Notes: generated by a model not told the origin, from the sequence alone. 25,970 bases of DNA from an uncultured Alphaproteobacteria bacterium (GCA_946481105.1 CAMLMM010000025.1:1-25970), one strand, 5' to 3'; shown: positions 8,882 through 18,173, counted from the stretch's first letter. A program made the numbers and translations.

Positions 8882-11494
8882 TTATTCCCCTAAAGTTTTA
8901 CTGGCGATTTCATAGACGTTGGGTGACACGTTCGGCATGGTCACGATACGTTGCAACACCGCTTTCATCATCGCCTGACGGCCCGCGTCATAACGTTTCC
9001 AGTCACGCAGCGAGGTCAGCAGGCGCGAGGCAATTTGCGGATTGATCGGGTCAAGCTTGGCGATAAAATCACCAAACATTTTATACCCGCGCCCGTCTGC
9101 CGAGTGGAACATCACCGGGTTGCGCATGGCGAACGCGCCATAAAGCGACCGCACGCGGTTCGGGTTCGTCCAGATAAAGTCCGGGTGATTCATCAGGCGG
9201 TCGATATCGTCCAGCGTTTCCGGACGCACGGCGCGTGCCTGCGCGCCGAACCATTTATCGATGACCAGCGGATAGGATTTGAACTTCGCATAAAAATCAT
9301 CCAGCACCTGCTGACGTTCTGGCTGCGAGCTGTCGAGCAGGCAAGTCAGGGCGGCCATGCGGTCAGTCATGTTATTGGCGCGATCGTAATGCGATTTGGC
9401 CAGATGTGCGGCGGCGGCATCGGTCCGGGCGGTCAGGTAATCCAGCGCGGTCGCTTTCAGGCTACGGTCCGCCATGGATTTGGCATCCGGCGTGTAGTCT
9501 TCACCCGTGTTCAGCATGCGATAGAGCTTCATAAAGGAAGACTCGCATGTTTCAAGGACATCCAGCTTGATTTTGGTCAAAACGGCATGAATATGATCCG
9601 GGTACACCACGCTGCGTTCCTGCGCGATAATCGAGATATCCGGCAGGGTAATCATGCGGGCCGTCAGGGCACGATCACAATCAGGGTTGGTGATGGCTTC
9701 ATCAACCAATGCCTTGACGCTTTCGATATAGGCATGGTCAGTCATGGCTTTGTGGCCGGATTCAGCGGCGTCGAGCATCCGGTTGATCAGGCGCAGCGAC
9801 AATGTCTGTGCGGCTTCCCATTTATTGAACCCGTCCGTGTCATGCACCATGAGGAAGCGCAGATCTTCTTCGGAGAGGTCGGTCGTCAGGCGGACCGGGG
9901 CCGAGAAATTGCGCAGGATGGATGGCACCGGACGTGACGCGATATTTTCAAAAATGAAATTTTCGGTCTTATCCTTCAGCGGCAACACCTGCGTCCCGAT
10001 CATATCATCGCCATTCGGGCCAAGCAGACCAACAGCCACAGGAATAAACATTGGCGGCTTATTTGTCTGGCCGGGCGTGTCAGGGCAATGTTGTGACAGA
10101 GTCAGGGTGAATGTGCGTTTATCGGCATCATAATGGGTTTTCGCGGTCACTTCCGGCGTACCTGCCGTCGTGTACCAGAACTTGAACTGGGTAAAGTCCA
10201 TCTTGGACGTGTCGGCCATGCACTGGACAAAATCATCGCAGGTGACAGCCTGTCCATCAAAACGTTTGAAATATAAATCCGTTGCTTCGCGGTATTTCTG
10301 CGGCCCGAGCAGGGTGGATTGCATCCGTACGACTTCCGCGCCTTTTTCATACACGGTGGTCGTGTAGAAATTGTTGATTTCAATGTAACTGTCCGGGCGC
10401 ACGGGGTGGGCCAGCGGGCCGCCGTCTTCGGGGTATTGCATCGAACGGAGCGTTTCCACGTCGTCGATGCGTTGCACCGCGCGGGAATTTGTGTCCGCCG
10501 AAAATTCCTGATCACGGAAAACCGTCAGACCTTCCTTGAGTGACAGTTGGAACCAGTCGCGGCAGGTCACGCGGTTGCCTGTCCAGTTGTGGAAATATTC
10601 GTGGGCGATAACACCTTCGACACGGTAAAAATCAGCATCGGTTGCCGTTTCAGGATGGGCGAGAACCAAAGCCGTGTTGAAGATATTGAGCGAGGTGTTT
10701 TCCATCGCGCCCATATTGAAATCACTGACCGCCACGATATTAAAACGGTCAAGCTGGTATTCACGGCCATATTTTTCTTCATCCCATTTCATCGAGCGGA
10801 TAAGGGATTCCATGGCGTAACCGCATTGCGGTTGATCGCCGTCACGCACGTAAATGCGCAGATCAACGCGGCGGCCCGAGGCGGTGGTGAAATAATCCTG
10901 AATATATTGCAGGTCACCCGCCACCAGCGCGAACAAATAGCATGATTTCGGGAAGGGGTCATGCCAGACGGTGTAATGGCGGCCATTCGCGGCGGCGCCT
11001 TCTTCAATCAGATTGCCGTTAGACAGCAATACCGGGCAGGATTTCTTGTCGGCCTCAACACGCACGGTAAACACGGTCATGACATCGGGGCGATCCTGAA
11101 AATAAGTAATGCGGCGGAACCCCTGTGCTTCACACTGCGTGCAATACATGACGCCGGATTTATACAGGCCCTCAAGCGCGGTATTTTTGGCCGGGTCGAA
11201 ACGGGTCACGATTTCCAGCGTAAAATCTGCAGGTGGGTTGGCAATCGTCAGCGTTGATTCAGAGGTCGTATAATCGACTGCGACGCCATTCAGTTTTACC
11301 GCGAGCAATTCCATGTGCTCGCCGTCCAGCACCAGTGCTGCCGGACCTGTACCGTTGCGCTTATACTGTGCGGTCGACGTTACCGTGGTGGCGCCATCGA
11401 CAATCTGGAAGTCCAGATGCAGTTTTTCCACCAGATAAGGCGGCGGGGTATAATCTTTGCGGAATACGGTTTTCGGTGCGGTTTCGGTGCGCAT
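8882..11494 (-). CDS. pepN: Aminopeptidase N
   Basis: PepN is an M1-family zinc aminopeptidase that removes N-terminal residues from peptides in the cytoplasm. The exopeptidase signature GAMEN appears near residue 260, and the zinc site is HEYFH followed by a Glu in LKEGLTVF. The length, 870 residues, equals that of E. coli PepN, and the C-terminal helical ARM-like domain is intact. The ATG at 11494 is preceded by AGGA nine bases upstream. There is no signal peptide. It seems to be the first gene of a minus-strand operon continuing into the phosphotransacylase and acetate kinase. Confidence 0.96.
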   Translation of the reverse strand: MRTETAPKTVFRKDYTPPPYLVEKLHLDFQIVDGATTVTSTAQYKRNGTGPAALVLDGEHMELLAVKLNGVAVDYTTSESTLTIANPPADFTLEIVTRFDPAKNTALEGLYKSGVMYCTQCEAQGFRRITYFQDRPDVMTVFTVRVEADKKSCPVLLSNGNLIEEGAAANGRHYTVWHDPFPKSCYLFALVAGDLQYIQDYFTTASGRRVDLRIYVRDGDQPQCGYAMESLIRSMKWDEEKYGREYQLDRFNIVAVSDFNMGAMENTSLNIFNTALVLAHPETATDADFYRVEGVIAHEYFHNWTGNRVTCRDWFQLSLKEGLTVFRDQEFSADTNSRAVQRIDDVETLRSMQYPEDGGPLAHPVRPDSYIEINNFYTTTVYEKGAEVVRMQSTLLGPQKYREATDLYFKRFDGQAVTCDDFVQCMADTSKMDFTQFKFWYTTAGTPEVTAKTHYDADKRTFTLTLSQHCPDTPGQTNKPPMFIPVAVGLLGPNGDDMIGTQVLPLKDKTENFIFENIASRPVPSILRNFSAPVRLTTDLSEEDLRFLMVHDTDGFNKWEAAQTLSLRLINRMLDAAESGHKAMTDHAYIESVKALVDEAITNPDCDRALTARMITLPDISIIAQERSVVYPDHIHAVLTKIKLDVLETCESSFMKLYRMLNTGEDYTPDAKSMADRSLKATALDYLTARTDAAAAHLAKSHYDRANNMTDRMAALTCLLDSSQPERQQVLDDFYAKFKSYPLVIDKWFGAQARAVRPETLDDIDRLMNHPDFIWTNPNRVRSLYGAFAMRNPVMFHSADGRGYKMFGDFIAKLDPINPQIASRLLTSLRDWKRYDAGRQAMMKAVLQRIVTMPNVSPNVYEIASKTLGE

Positions 11495-11608
11495 TATCTG
11501 CTTTCCTGGAAATTCGTGTTTGTTAAACTAAATATATAGCGTCATATTACGGGCGTGAAGGACTAAAACCAATTCGCCACCGTCATTTACATAGAAAAAG
11601 TGAGAGCC
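11495..11608. other. Divergent intergenic region pepN / tautomerase
   Basis: These 114 bases separate divergent starts and must hold both promoters. The stretch is AT-rich around 11521-11555 with TATATA-like hexamers on both strands, but I cannot assign a convincing -35/-10 pair. I see no small gene or hairpin. Confidence 0.4.
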
Positions 11609-12001
11609 ATGCCTATTCTTAATGTCAAAATCAGTGGAACCAAAAATGCCCAGACCACAAAACAAGTTGCGGATATGTTGCTGGACCACACGGTCGGCAT
11701 CCTGAAAAAGAAGCATAACCTTATCGCCATTGTAATTGATTATGTGGACCATGACAGCTGGATCATCGCCGGTAAATCGCTCACCGAGCATAACAAGAAC
11801 AGCTTCTCCCTTGAGATAAAAGTCACCGACGAAACCAACACCAAGGATGAGAAAGCTGCCTATATCAAGGCTGTATTTGCAGGGTTTGAGACGATACTGG
11901 GCAATGTGCATCCCGAAAGTTACATCCATGTGCATGATGTCCGCGCTGCCGCCTATGGCTATGGCGGACTGACGCAGGAATACAGGTATCAGAAGGGGTA
12001 A
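11609..12001 (+). CDS. Tautomerase superfamily protein with N-terminal proline
   Basis: The 130-residue protein begins Met-Pro-Ile-Leu-Asn. Tautomerases of the 4-oxalocrotonate family use the amino group of Pro1, exposed after Met removal, as the catalytic base. That is why I choose ATG at 11609 over the in-frame GTG at 11600, which would bury the proline. The length fits two fused beta-alpha-beta units (about 1-66 and 67-130), as in MIF or CHMI-like members, rather than the 60-residue 4-OT monomer. Substrate unknown. The 3' end overlaps the convergent methyltransferase gene by 13 bases. Confidence 0.8.
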   Translation: MPILNVKISGTKNAQTTKQVADMLLDHTVGILKKKHNLIAIVIDYVDHDSWIIAGKSLTEHNKNSFSLEIKVTDETNTKDEKAAYIKAVFAGFETILGNVHPESYIHVHDVRAAAYGYGGLTQEYRYQKG

Positions 12002-12861
12002 AGTCTGGAGATTATCCTTTTTAGAAAACTATCGCGGGGAATGTTTTGCGCTTTCCCCATTTTAAAGCTGATGCAATTAGGCGCGTATTTATAATCGCGC
12101 CAAATTTGAACATCTGAGAAGCCGCTTTTAATGAAAATATTTGCCGCTTGCTCTATGATAATTTCACCTGCCTGAATAATGCACACCGTGTCCTTATGGG
12201 CGATTTTATGAAAGCTTTTTGCCAGCTTCTCATAGAAAAGTAGGCCATTTTTTCCTCCATCAATGGCTTCGCGCGGGTCGTATTTCGCCACCTCGGTTAC
12301 CAGAGAGGGAATAAGCTTTTGCGGTATTCGAGGGGGATTGGAAACGATGATATCAAAGGAGCCTGTTATGCCTTCAGCCCAATCGGATAAATGAAATTCA
12401 CATCTGTCTGCGACGTGATGTTTTTCGGCATTACGTCGGGCTAGGGCCAGTGCATTCGGATTGATATCCACGCCAATTCCTGTGGCGGCTGGCAGATTCT
12501 TAAGTAGGGAAATCAGGATACAGCCCGTTCCCGTTCCCACATCAAGAATTCTAACCGGACGGCCAAATCTTTCTGCAAAAATTAACGCATGTTCTGTCGT
12601 AGTTTCAGTTTCAAAGTTGGGCTTAAACACGCCATCGGCAAGTTCAAATGTATGATCAAGAAATTTTGAATAGCCGATAATCCGCTCAATCGGTTCCCGG
12701 TTTTCGCGCCGTTTCAACAAGTCCAATATTCGGCCCTCATTCTCGGGAGTGACGGGACCACCGTTTGTAACAAATTCAGTGATACGTTCTATATCCCTGT
12801 CAGGATTTTGCACCCCTGTTCTGAGCAGGCGTTCTTTAATGAGGGCAAAATTTAGCGACAA
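11989..12861 (-). CDS. PrmC/HemK-like methyltransferase with altered NPPY motif
   Basis: The 290-residue protein has a PrmC-type architecture: an N-terminal helical part with EPIERIIGYSKFLDHTFEL, a Rossmann fold with the SAM motif ILDVGTGTGCILISLL, and IIVSNPPRI followed by EAIDGGKNGLLFYE. Two conserved features differ. The catalytic NPPY is NPPR, and the usual IPRPETE is KPNFETE. A true PrmC (release-factor glutamine methyltransferase) keeps both, so this may be a paralog with another substrate. The start is TTG, directly after an in-frame stop and preceded by AGGTG five bases upstream; no ATG is available near it. Four sampled 60-base lines average about 45% GC, lower than the neighbours, which hints at transfer. 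Confidence 0.8.
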   Translation of the reverse strand: MSLNFALIKERLLRTGVQNPDRDIERITEFVTNGGPVTPENEGRILDLLKRRENREPIERIIGYSKFLDHTFELADGVFKPNFETETTTEHALIFAERFGRPVRILDVGTGTGCILISLLKNLPAATGIGVDINPNALALARRNAEKHHVADRCEFHLSDWAEGITGSFDIIVSNPPRIPQKLIPSLVTEVAKYDPREAIDGGKNGLLFYEKLAKSFHKIAHKDTVCIIQAGEIIIEQAANIFIKSGFSDVQIWRDYKYAPNCISFKMGKAQNIPRDSFLKRIISRLYPF

Positions 12862-12915
12862 TTACACACCTATTTAGCACCCCCATGAAAGCTAGAACCC
12901 ACGATGATTTAATGG

Positions 12916-12965
12916 ATTCCGGCCTTCCTCCTTCGCCAAGGCTTCGGAGGACAAGCCGCCGGAAT
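12916..12965. repeat. Nested palindromic element between methyltransferase and secA
   Basis: The outer arms ATTCCGGC (12916-12923) and GCCGGAAT (12958-12965) are perfect inverted repeats, and the inner arms CCTCC (12927-12931) and GGAGG (12946-12950) pair inside them. The element fills a gap between tandem minus-strand genes, downstream of secA. It looks like a dispersed REP-type palindrome and could also end secA transcription, but lacks an obvious T-tract. I found no second copy in this window. Confidence 0.5.
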
Positions 12966-12981
12966 GACGCATTGGAGATAG

Positions 12982-15705
12982 CTACTCAATCTTCCCATGA
13001 CAGTATTTGAATTTTTTGCCGGAGCCGCAGGGGCAATTCATATTGCGAGGGACATTGCCTTCCCAGGTTGACGGATCATTCTGGTCGAAGCGGCGACGGA
13101 ACGGGATCGGGTCCTTGGCGGCGGCCTGTTGTTGCTCGGCGGCTGGGTCGGTACGGGTCAATTGTGCTTTTTTGTCTTCTTCAGCGCGTTGCTGCTGTTC
13201 CATGCGTGAGAAAGTCTGTTCATCAATATTGATTTCGACCTGACTCAAATTCTGCACAATCGCATCACGCAGGCGTTCCATCATCCCGGCGAACATGTTG
13301 AATGCCTCGGATTTATATTCGTTCAGCGGGTCACGCTGGGCGAAGGCGCGCAGGTTGATACCCTGACGCAAATGGTCAAGATGTAGCAGATGTTCTTTCC
13401 AGTGCTGGTCAAGCAAGCGTAGCACAAAGGATTTTTCGATATGATCGAAGAATTTATCCCCGGCGCGGGCGCGTTTTTCGGCCATTTTCTCGTCAGAGGC
13501 CTTGTACAGGCGTTCACGGATTTCTTCGTCCGCGATGCCTTCTTCCTTGGCCCAGTCATCCACCGGCACATCCAGTGACAAGAGGGACTGCACTTCGGTT
13601 TTCAGGCCGTGGATATCCCATTGCTCGGCATAGGCATGCGGCGGGATGGTGCGGCCAATGATACCGTCGATCGTTTCACGGCGCATATCGGTAATCATCT
13701 CGGTTACCGTTTCAGCGTTCATGATTTCATGACGCTGTTCGTAGATCACCTTCCGCTGGTCATTCATCACGTTGTCGAATTTCAGCAGGTTCTTACGGAC
13801 TTCATAGTTCTGCTGCTCAACCCGTGTCTGAGCTTTCTGCAACGCGCGGGAGAGGAGCGGGTGAGTCAGGGCTTCGCCGTCTTTCAGGCCGATTGATTTG
13901 CTGGACAATACGGCTTCAAGCGCTTCGGGCGAGAAAATGCGCATCAGGTCATCCTGCGTGGAGAGGAAGAACATCGACGCGCCCGGGTCGCCCTGACGGC
14001 CTGAACGACCGCGCAACTGGTTGTCAATCCGGCGGGATTCATGGCGCTCGGTCCCAATCACATAGAGACCGCCAGCGGCGCGGACGGTTTCCTTATCCAA
14101 TGTTACCTGGGCACGGATTTTGCCTTCCATATCGGCACGTTGTTCAGGCGTTGCATCCGCCGGAATTTCTGTCTGGATCAGCATCTCGACATTCCCGCCG
14201 AGCTGAATATCCGTACCACGGCCCGCCATGTTGGTGGCAATCGTGACGGCACCCGGACGACCGGCCTGCGCGATAATACCCGCTTCCTGTTCGTGGTAGC
14301 GGGCGTTCAATACCTGATGCGGAATTTTCGCTTTCTTCAGGCTCGCGGACAGGGCTTCGGATTTTTCAATCGAAACCGTCCCGACAAGTACCGGCTGTTT
14401 CCGCGCATGACATTCACGGATCAGTTCAATAATCGCCTGTTCTTTATCGGCGATGGATTTATAAATCTTGTCGTTATGGTCAAGACGCGCCACAGGCACG
14501 TTGGTTGGAACCTCAACCACGCCGAGTTTATAGATGTCCATGAATTCGGCGGCTTCGGTCATCGCCGTGCCGGTCATGCCTGCCAGTTTCGGGTAGAGGC
14601 GGAAGTAATTCTGGAAGGTGATGGATGCCAGAGTCTGGTTTTCGTTCTGAATCTGGACTTTTTCCTTGGCTTCCAGCGCCTGATGCAGGCCTTCGGAATA
14701 GCGGCGGCCATCCATCATACGGCCCGTGAATTCGTCAATGATAATGACCTTGTCGTCTTTGACGATGTAATCGGTATCACGCGAGAAAAGTTTATGCGCA
14801 CGGAGCGCCTGGTTCACGTGGTGCACCAGCGACATGTTCTGCGCGTCATACATGCTGCCGACCGTCAGCAGCCCGGCGGTGCGGAGCAGGTCTTCGATAT
14901 GTTCGGTCCCGGCTTCGGTCAGGATAACGGTTTTGACTTTTTCGTCTTTCTCGTAATCTTCGGCTACCAGCGACGGGATAAGCGCATCAACGGCCATATA
15001 CATATCGGTCGCGTTTTCAGTCGGGCCGGAAATAATGAGCGGGGTACGGGCTTCGTCAATCAGGATCGAGTCAACTTCGTCGACAATCGCGAAGTTAAAG
15101 GCACGTTGCGCCATGTCGGATAGATTATATTTCATGTTGTCGCGCAGATAGTCGAAACCGAATTCGTTATTGGTCCCGTAGGTGATATCGGCAGCGTAGG
15201 CGGCTTTGCGCGCTTCGTCCGGCATTTGCGACACGATGCATCCGACCGACAGGCCCAGCCAGTTATACAGTTTCCCCATCCATTCGGAGTCACGTTTGGC
15301 GAGGTAGTCGTTCACCGTTACCACATGCACGCCTTTACCGGTCAATGCATTCAGGTAAACAGGCAAGGTCGCCATCAGGGTTTTACCTTCACCGGTCCGC
15401 ATTTCAGCAATCTTGCCAAAGTGCAGGACCATGCCGCCGATCAGCTGCACATCGAAATGGCGCATGCCGAACACACGTTTCGATGCTTCGCGTACCGTCG
15501 CGAAGGCATCGTTCAGAATATTGTCGAGTGTTTCGCCCGCGGCGAGACGGGATTTGAATTCATTGGTCTTTGCTTTCAATTGTTCATCAGTCAGTGCCGC
15601 GTAAGCAGGTTCCAGCGAGTTGATAGCCTCGGCGCGGGGGCGCATATTTTTTATAACGCGGTCGTTGCTGGAGCCGAATAGTTTGGTGGCAAAGTTCAGA
15701 AGCAT
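12982..15705 (-). CDS. secA: Preprotein translocase ATPase SecA
   Basis: SecA drives Sec-dependent export through SecYEG. The 907-residue protein has Walker [10 protein letters not shown] near residues 101-109, the DEAD-box variant DEVD near 208, the NBD2 segment [18 protein letters not shown], and the [11 protein letters not shown] motif. The C terminus carries the zinc-binding, SecB-interacting tail [14 protein letters not shown]. The segment before the tail (about 840-870) is Gln/Ala-rich and flexible. The ATG at 15705 has AGGA about 11 bases upstream. It is divergent from the parvulin gene, an arrangement that fits its export role. Confidence 0.97.
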   Translation of the reverse strand: MLLNFATKLFGSSNDRVIKNMRPRAEAINSLEPAYAALTDEQLKAKTNEFKSRLAAGETLDNILNDAFATVREASKRVFGMRHFDVQLIGGMVLHFGKIAEMRTGEGKTLMATLPVYLNALTGKGVHVVTVNDYLAKRDSEWMGKLYNWLGLSVGCIVSQMPDEARKAAYAADITYGTNNEFGFDYLRDNMKYNLSDMAQRAFNFAIVDEVDSILIDEARTPLIISGPTENATDMYMAVDALIPSLVAEDYEKDEKVKTVILTEAGTEHIEDLLRTAGLLTVGSMYDAQNMSLVHHVNQALRAHKLFSRDTDYIVKDDKVIIIDEFTGRMMDGRRYSEGLHQALEAKEKVQIQNENQTLASITFQNYFRLYPKLAGMTGTAMTEAAEFMDIYKLGVVEVPTNVPVARLDHNDKIYKSIADKEQAIIELIRECHARKQPVLVGTVSIEKSEALSASLKKAKIPHQVLNARYHEQEAGIIAQAGRPGAVTIATNMAGRGTDIQLGGNVEMLIQTEIPADATPEQRADMEGKIRAQVTLDKETVRAAGGLYVIGTERHESRRIDNQLRGRSGRQGDPGASMFFLSTQDDLMRIFSPEALEAVLSSKSIGLKDGEALTHPLLSRALQKAQTRVEQQNYEVRKNLLKFDNVMNDQRKVIYEQRHEIMNAETVTEMITDMRRETIDGIIGRTIPPHAYAEQWDIHGLKTEVQSLLSLDVPVDDWAKEEGIADEEIRERLYKASDEKMAEKRARAGDKFFDHIEKSFVLRLLDQHWKEHLLHLDHLRQGINLRAFAQRDPLNEYKSEAFNMFAGMMERLRDAIVQNLSQVEINIDEQTFSRMEQQQRAEEDKKAQLTRTDPAAEQQQAAAKDPIPFRRRFDQNDPSTWEGNVPRNMNCPCGSGKKFKYCHGKIE

Positions 15706-15910
15706 AGTGAATCAAATCCTTTTCGTAACGCTCTCATATAAGGCTTTGAACGGCTTGCGTCAATTGATTCCCCCGGCCTTTGCTTCTATTCTCCACCCCT
15801 TGAAAAACCGGAAAATAACTGTATTTACGGCCTTGCACTTCCCCCGGATGTGTGTCCAAATAACCCCCAATCCCGTTTGGATTTCCCTAATATCTTTTGA
15901 AGAGGTTTTT
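15706..15910. other. Divergent intergenic region secA / parvulin
   Basis: These 205 bases must contain promoters for secA and the parvulin. On the plus strand a TAATAT hexamer near 15890 is a possible -10, without a good -35. Two GANTC sites (GAATC at 15709 and GATTC near 15764) lie on the secA side. An open frame covers the region upstream of the parvulin but has no start signal, so I treat it as noncoding. Confidence 0.4.
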
Positions 15911-16870
15911 ATGAATATGAAAGTAGGAATTGCCCTGGCATTGCTGATTGCCACCGGCGCCGGTTATGGCGCATATAATTACCTGAATAATCAATCCGCT
16001 GTTCCCCCGGCGCAAGCCGCCGACGCCACAAAGGCGGAAACAGCGGACGCAAAAGAGGCAAAGGCCGATAAAGCTGCCGAACCAGCCAATAATCAGGAAG
16101 ACCCCGTCGTCGCCAAGGTTGACGGCACGGAGATCCGTCGCAGCGAAGTCACCCGTTTCCTGCAAACATCGCTGCCGCCGCAGTTAAAACAATACCCTAC
16201 GGAAGCTCTTTTTCCGCTTGCTGTTGAGCAACTGGTGAGCGGGGCCATTGTCGATGCCAAAGCCAAAGCGGCCAACACCGCCGACAGCCCTGAAGTTGCC
16301 GAGCGCCTTGCCGCCGCAAAAGCAGACATTATTCGCGCCGTGTTCGCCGAGAAAGCCATCGACGCGAAGTTCAGCGAAGACCAGGTCAAAAAAGCCTATG
16401 ACGAGATGGTCAAGGAAATGCCAAAAGTGGAAGAAGTTCACGCCCGTCATATTCTGGTGGAAAAAGAAGATGTCGCCAAGGATATCATCAAGAAACTGGA
16501 CGGCGGGGCGAAGTTTGAAGACCTGGCCAAGGAATTTTCCAAGGACCAGTCTAATGCCGCTTCCGGTGGCGATCTCGGTTATTTTGCCAAAGGGGATATG
16601 GTTCAGGAATTTTCTGACGCCGCATTCGCCCTGAAAAAAGGTGAATACACCAAGTCCCCGGTGAAAACCCAGTTCGGATACCATGTTGTTCAAACCATGG
16701 ATAAGCGCACACGCCCAGCCCCGAAATACGATGACGTCAAAGGTCAGCTGGACCAGAAAGTCCGCCGCGACATTCTCAATAAGCTGGTTGAAGACTGGCG
16801 CAAAGGCGCGAAGGTGGAAATGTTCGATATGAACGGCAAACCACTGCCTGAAAAAGCCGAAAAGAAATAA
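15911..16870 (+). CDS. Membrane-anchored parvulin-type peptidyl-prolyl isomerase
   Basis: The 319-residue protein helps fold exported proteins by prolyl cis-trans isomerisation. Residues 1-22 form an uncleaved or weakly cleaved hydrophobic anchor (MNMKVGIALALLIATGAGYG), followed by an Ala/Lys/Glu-rich linker. A SurA/PrsA-like chaperone part lies at about 60-170. The parvulin domain spans about 176-270, shown by VHARHILVE, FEDLAKEFSKDQSNAASGGDLGYF, and TQFGYHVVQ. I chose the ATG at 15911 because AAGAGG precedes it and the hydrophobic segment starts there. Its place next to secA fits an export chaperone. In several alphaproteobacteria, from memory, argJ follows this gene; here a hairpin and mutT do. 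Confidence 0.92.
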   Translation: MNMKVGIALALLIATGAGYGAYNYLNNQSAVPPAQAADATKAETADAKEAKADKAAEPANNQEDPVVAKVDGTEIRRSEVTRFLQTSLPPQLKQYPTEALFPLAVEQLVSGAIVDAKAKAANTADSPEVAERLAAAKADIIRAVFAEKAIDAKFSEDQVKKAYDEMVKEMPKVEEVHARHILVEKEDVAKDIIKKLDGGAKFEDLAKEFSKDQSNAASGGDLGYFAKGDMVQEFSDAAFALKKGEYTKSPVKTQFGYHVVQTMDKRTRPAPKYDDVKGQLDQKVRRDILNKLVEDWRKGAKVEMFDMNGKPLPEKAEKK

Positions 16871-16879
16871 TAATGAAAT

Positions 16880-16899
16880 ATCCCCCCGCAAGGGGGGAT
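16880..16899 (+). terminator. Perfect GC-rich stem-loop between parvulin and mutT
   Basis: Arms ATCCCCCC (16880-16887) and GGGGGGAT (16892-16899) pair perfectly around a GCAA loop, closed as a GNRA-like tetraloop. It starts nine bases after the parvulin stop and is followed by a short TTTCTGT, a weak T-tract. It may be an intrinsic terminator, an attenuator, or an mRNA-stabilising 3' end; the mutT ribosome-binding site lies just beyond it. Confidence 0.6.
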
Positions 16900-16919
16900 T
16901 TCTGTATGAGGAGATTGCC

Positions 16920-17372
16920 ATGAAAATGAGTTGTGCCGAAGCGCTCGCCGCGCCACCACCCGATATGCCGCAACGGAAACTGATGCTGGTGGCCGCCGCC
17001 GCCATTCTTGACCGCAAAAAAAATGTTCTGGTAGCCCAACGCCCGGCGCATAAACCGATGGCCGGTAAATGGGAATTCCCTGGCGGCAAGTTGGAGATCG
17101 GCGAAATCCCGGAATACGCCCTGATGCGTGAGCTGCATGAAGAACTGGGTATCGAGACACGCCCGTGCTGCATGCTGCCGGTCGGGTTTACTTCCCATAC
17201 CTATCCGGATTTTCACCTGATGATGCCGCTCTACGCCATTCGCGTCTGGAAAGGAGAGCCAACGCCCCGCGAAGGGCAGGTGCTGAAATGGGTGACGATC
17301 AATGACCTGTACAGCCTTGATTTAACCGAGGCCGACAAGCCGCTTATTCCACAACTTGAGGGCATGGTATAA
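16920..17372 (+). CDS. mutT: Nudix hydrolase, MutT-like (8-oxo-dGTP diphosphatase)
   Basis: The 150-residue protein carries a full Nudix box, G-X5-E-X7-RE-X2-EE-X-GI, at GGKLEIGE...RELHEELGI near residues 58-81. The preceding GKWEFPGG is typical of MutT proteins that clear oxidised dGTP from the nucleotide pool. AGGAG lies six bases before the ATG, which supports this start and the extra 20 residues before the first beta strand. The next gene begins 18 bases after the stop. The context resembles the alphaproteobacterial mutT plus methyltransferase pair, without argJ. Confidence 0.9.
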   Translation: MKMSCAEALAAPPPDMPQRKLMLVAAAAILDRKKNVLVAQRPAHKPMAGKWEFPGGKLEIGEIPEYALMRELHEELGIETRPCCMLPVGFTSHTYPDFHLMMPLYAIRVWKGEPTPREGQVLKWVTINDLYSLDLTEADKPLIPQLEGMV

Positions 17373-17390
17373 AAAGCCTATATATAAATC

Positions 17391-18143
17391 ATGTACCGTT
17401 CCGTTTATGACCTGAAAGATTTTTATGCCAGCCCGGCGGGCGTGATGACCCGCCGCGTTATCGGCAATCAGGTGCGCAGCTGGTGGAATAATGTTAAGGG
17501 CCTGCGCGTTGTCGGCATTGGCTATGCCCAACCCTATCTGACACCATTTTTAAACGATGCCGAGCGTGTAATTTCCATCAGCCCCGCCGGGCAGGGCACC
17601 TATCACTGGCCAGACGCCGAACATAACCTGGCGGCTTTGGCCGAAGAATCCGAATTACCTCTGGAATCGAATTCTGTTGATCGTGTTTTACTGGTGCATT
17701 CACTGGAATATGCCGAATTACTCCGTTCCAATCTGCAGGAAATCTGGCGCGTGCTGAAAAGCACCGGACGATTAATCGTTATCGCCCCAAACCGCCGCGG
17801 GTTATGGGCGCGCGCCGAATGGTCGCCGTTCGGGCAGGGCACGCCGTATTCACGTGACCAGCTACGTTTTTTCCTGCGGGACAATTTATTCGTCTACGAA
17901 CAATCGACATCGGTTTTATATACGCCGCCGCTGCGCTGGAACCTCGTACAACAATCGTCCAACAGTTTTGAAAAAATATTCCCCTATGTCCTGCCGGGCA
18001 TGGGCGGGGTGCATATCGTCGAGGCCAGTAAACAATTATATTCCGGACTGGCGCAGCCTGCCGGAAGCAGGGTCATTGTCCGCGGTAGGAATTCCATTCT
18101 GCCGAACCCCGTTCCTGGCGGTTTGCGCGATCATCATAGTTAA
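17391..18143 (+). CDS. Class I SAM-dependent methyltransferase
   Basis: This 250-residue protein has a Methyltransf_11-type core: a nucleotide-binding region around VVGIGYAQPYL near residue 40, an acidic stretch, SVDRVLLVHSLEYAEL, and the post-motif helix EIWRVLKSTGRLIVIAPN. The glycine-rich motif I is degenerate (GIGYAQP instead of GxGxG), as in the alphaproteobacterial group found beside mutT or glyoxalase II genes. Substrate is unknown. No clear Shine-Dalgarno precedes the ATG, so it may depend on translation of mutT 18 bases upstream. Confidence 0.8.
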   Translation: MYRSVYDLKDFYASPAGVMTRRVIGNQVRSWWNNVKGLRVVGIGYAQPYLTPFLNDAERVISISPAGQGTYHWPDAEHNLAALAEESELPLESNSVDRVLLVHSLEYAELLRSNLQEIWRVLKSTGRLIVIAPNRRGLWARAEWSPFGQGTPYSRDQLRFFLRDNLFVYEQSTSVLYTPPLRWNLVQQSSNSFEKIFPYVLPGMGGVHIVEASKQLYSGLAQPAGSRVIVRGRNSILPNPVPGGLRDHHS

Positions 18144-18146
18144 ATT

Positions 18147-18160
18147 TGTAACTAGTTACA
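18147..18160. promoter_or_regulatory. 14-bp perfect palindrome upstream of AT-rich ORF
   Basis: TGTAACTAGTTACA is a perfect inverted repeat that ends 13 bases before the ATG of the next ORF, immediately before its AAAGGAAG ribosome-binding site. The position suits an operator for a dimeric repressor. About one or two such palindromes are expected by chance in a window this size, so location is the main support. Confidence 0.4.
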
Positions 18161-18173
18161 GAAAGGAAGTTTT

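Noticed and set aside
8871..8887. Tandem GGGGAATAA at the pepN stop and the next ribosome-binding site
   Set aside because: Two adjacent copies only; simplest reading is a purine-rich Shine-Dalgarno next to terminal Gly-Glu-stop codons.
8951..9937. 328-residue open frame on the plus strand opposite pepN
   Set aside because: Antisense shadow of pepN with atypical composition and no recognisable family.
14041..15123. 360-residue open frame on the plus strand opposite secA
   Set aside because: It is the antisense shadow of a highly conserved secA region; the translation is rich in Arg, His and Phe, shows no domain and has no upstream signals.
15620..15910. Open frame extending the parvulin N terminus by 97 residues
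   Set aside because: The extension overlaps secA in antisense and precedes a good ribosome-binding site and membrane anchor at 15911.
16184..17173. 329-residue open frame on the minus strand across the parvulin and mutT
   Set aside because: It crosses two well-supported genes in antisense and spans the hairpin between them; no motif supports it.
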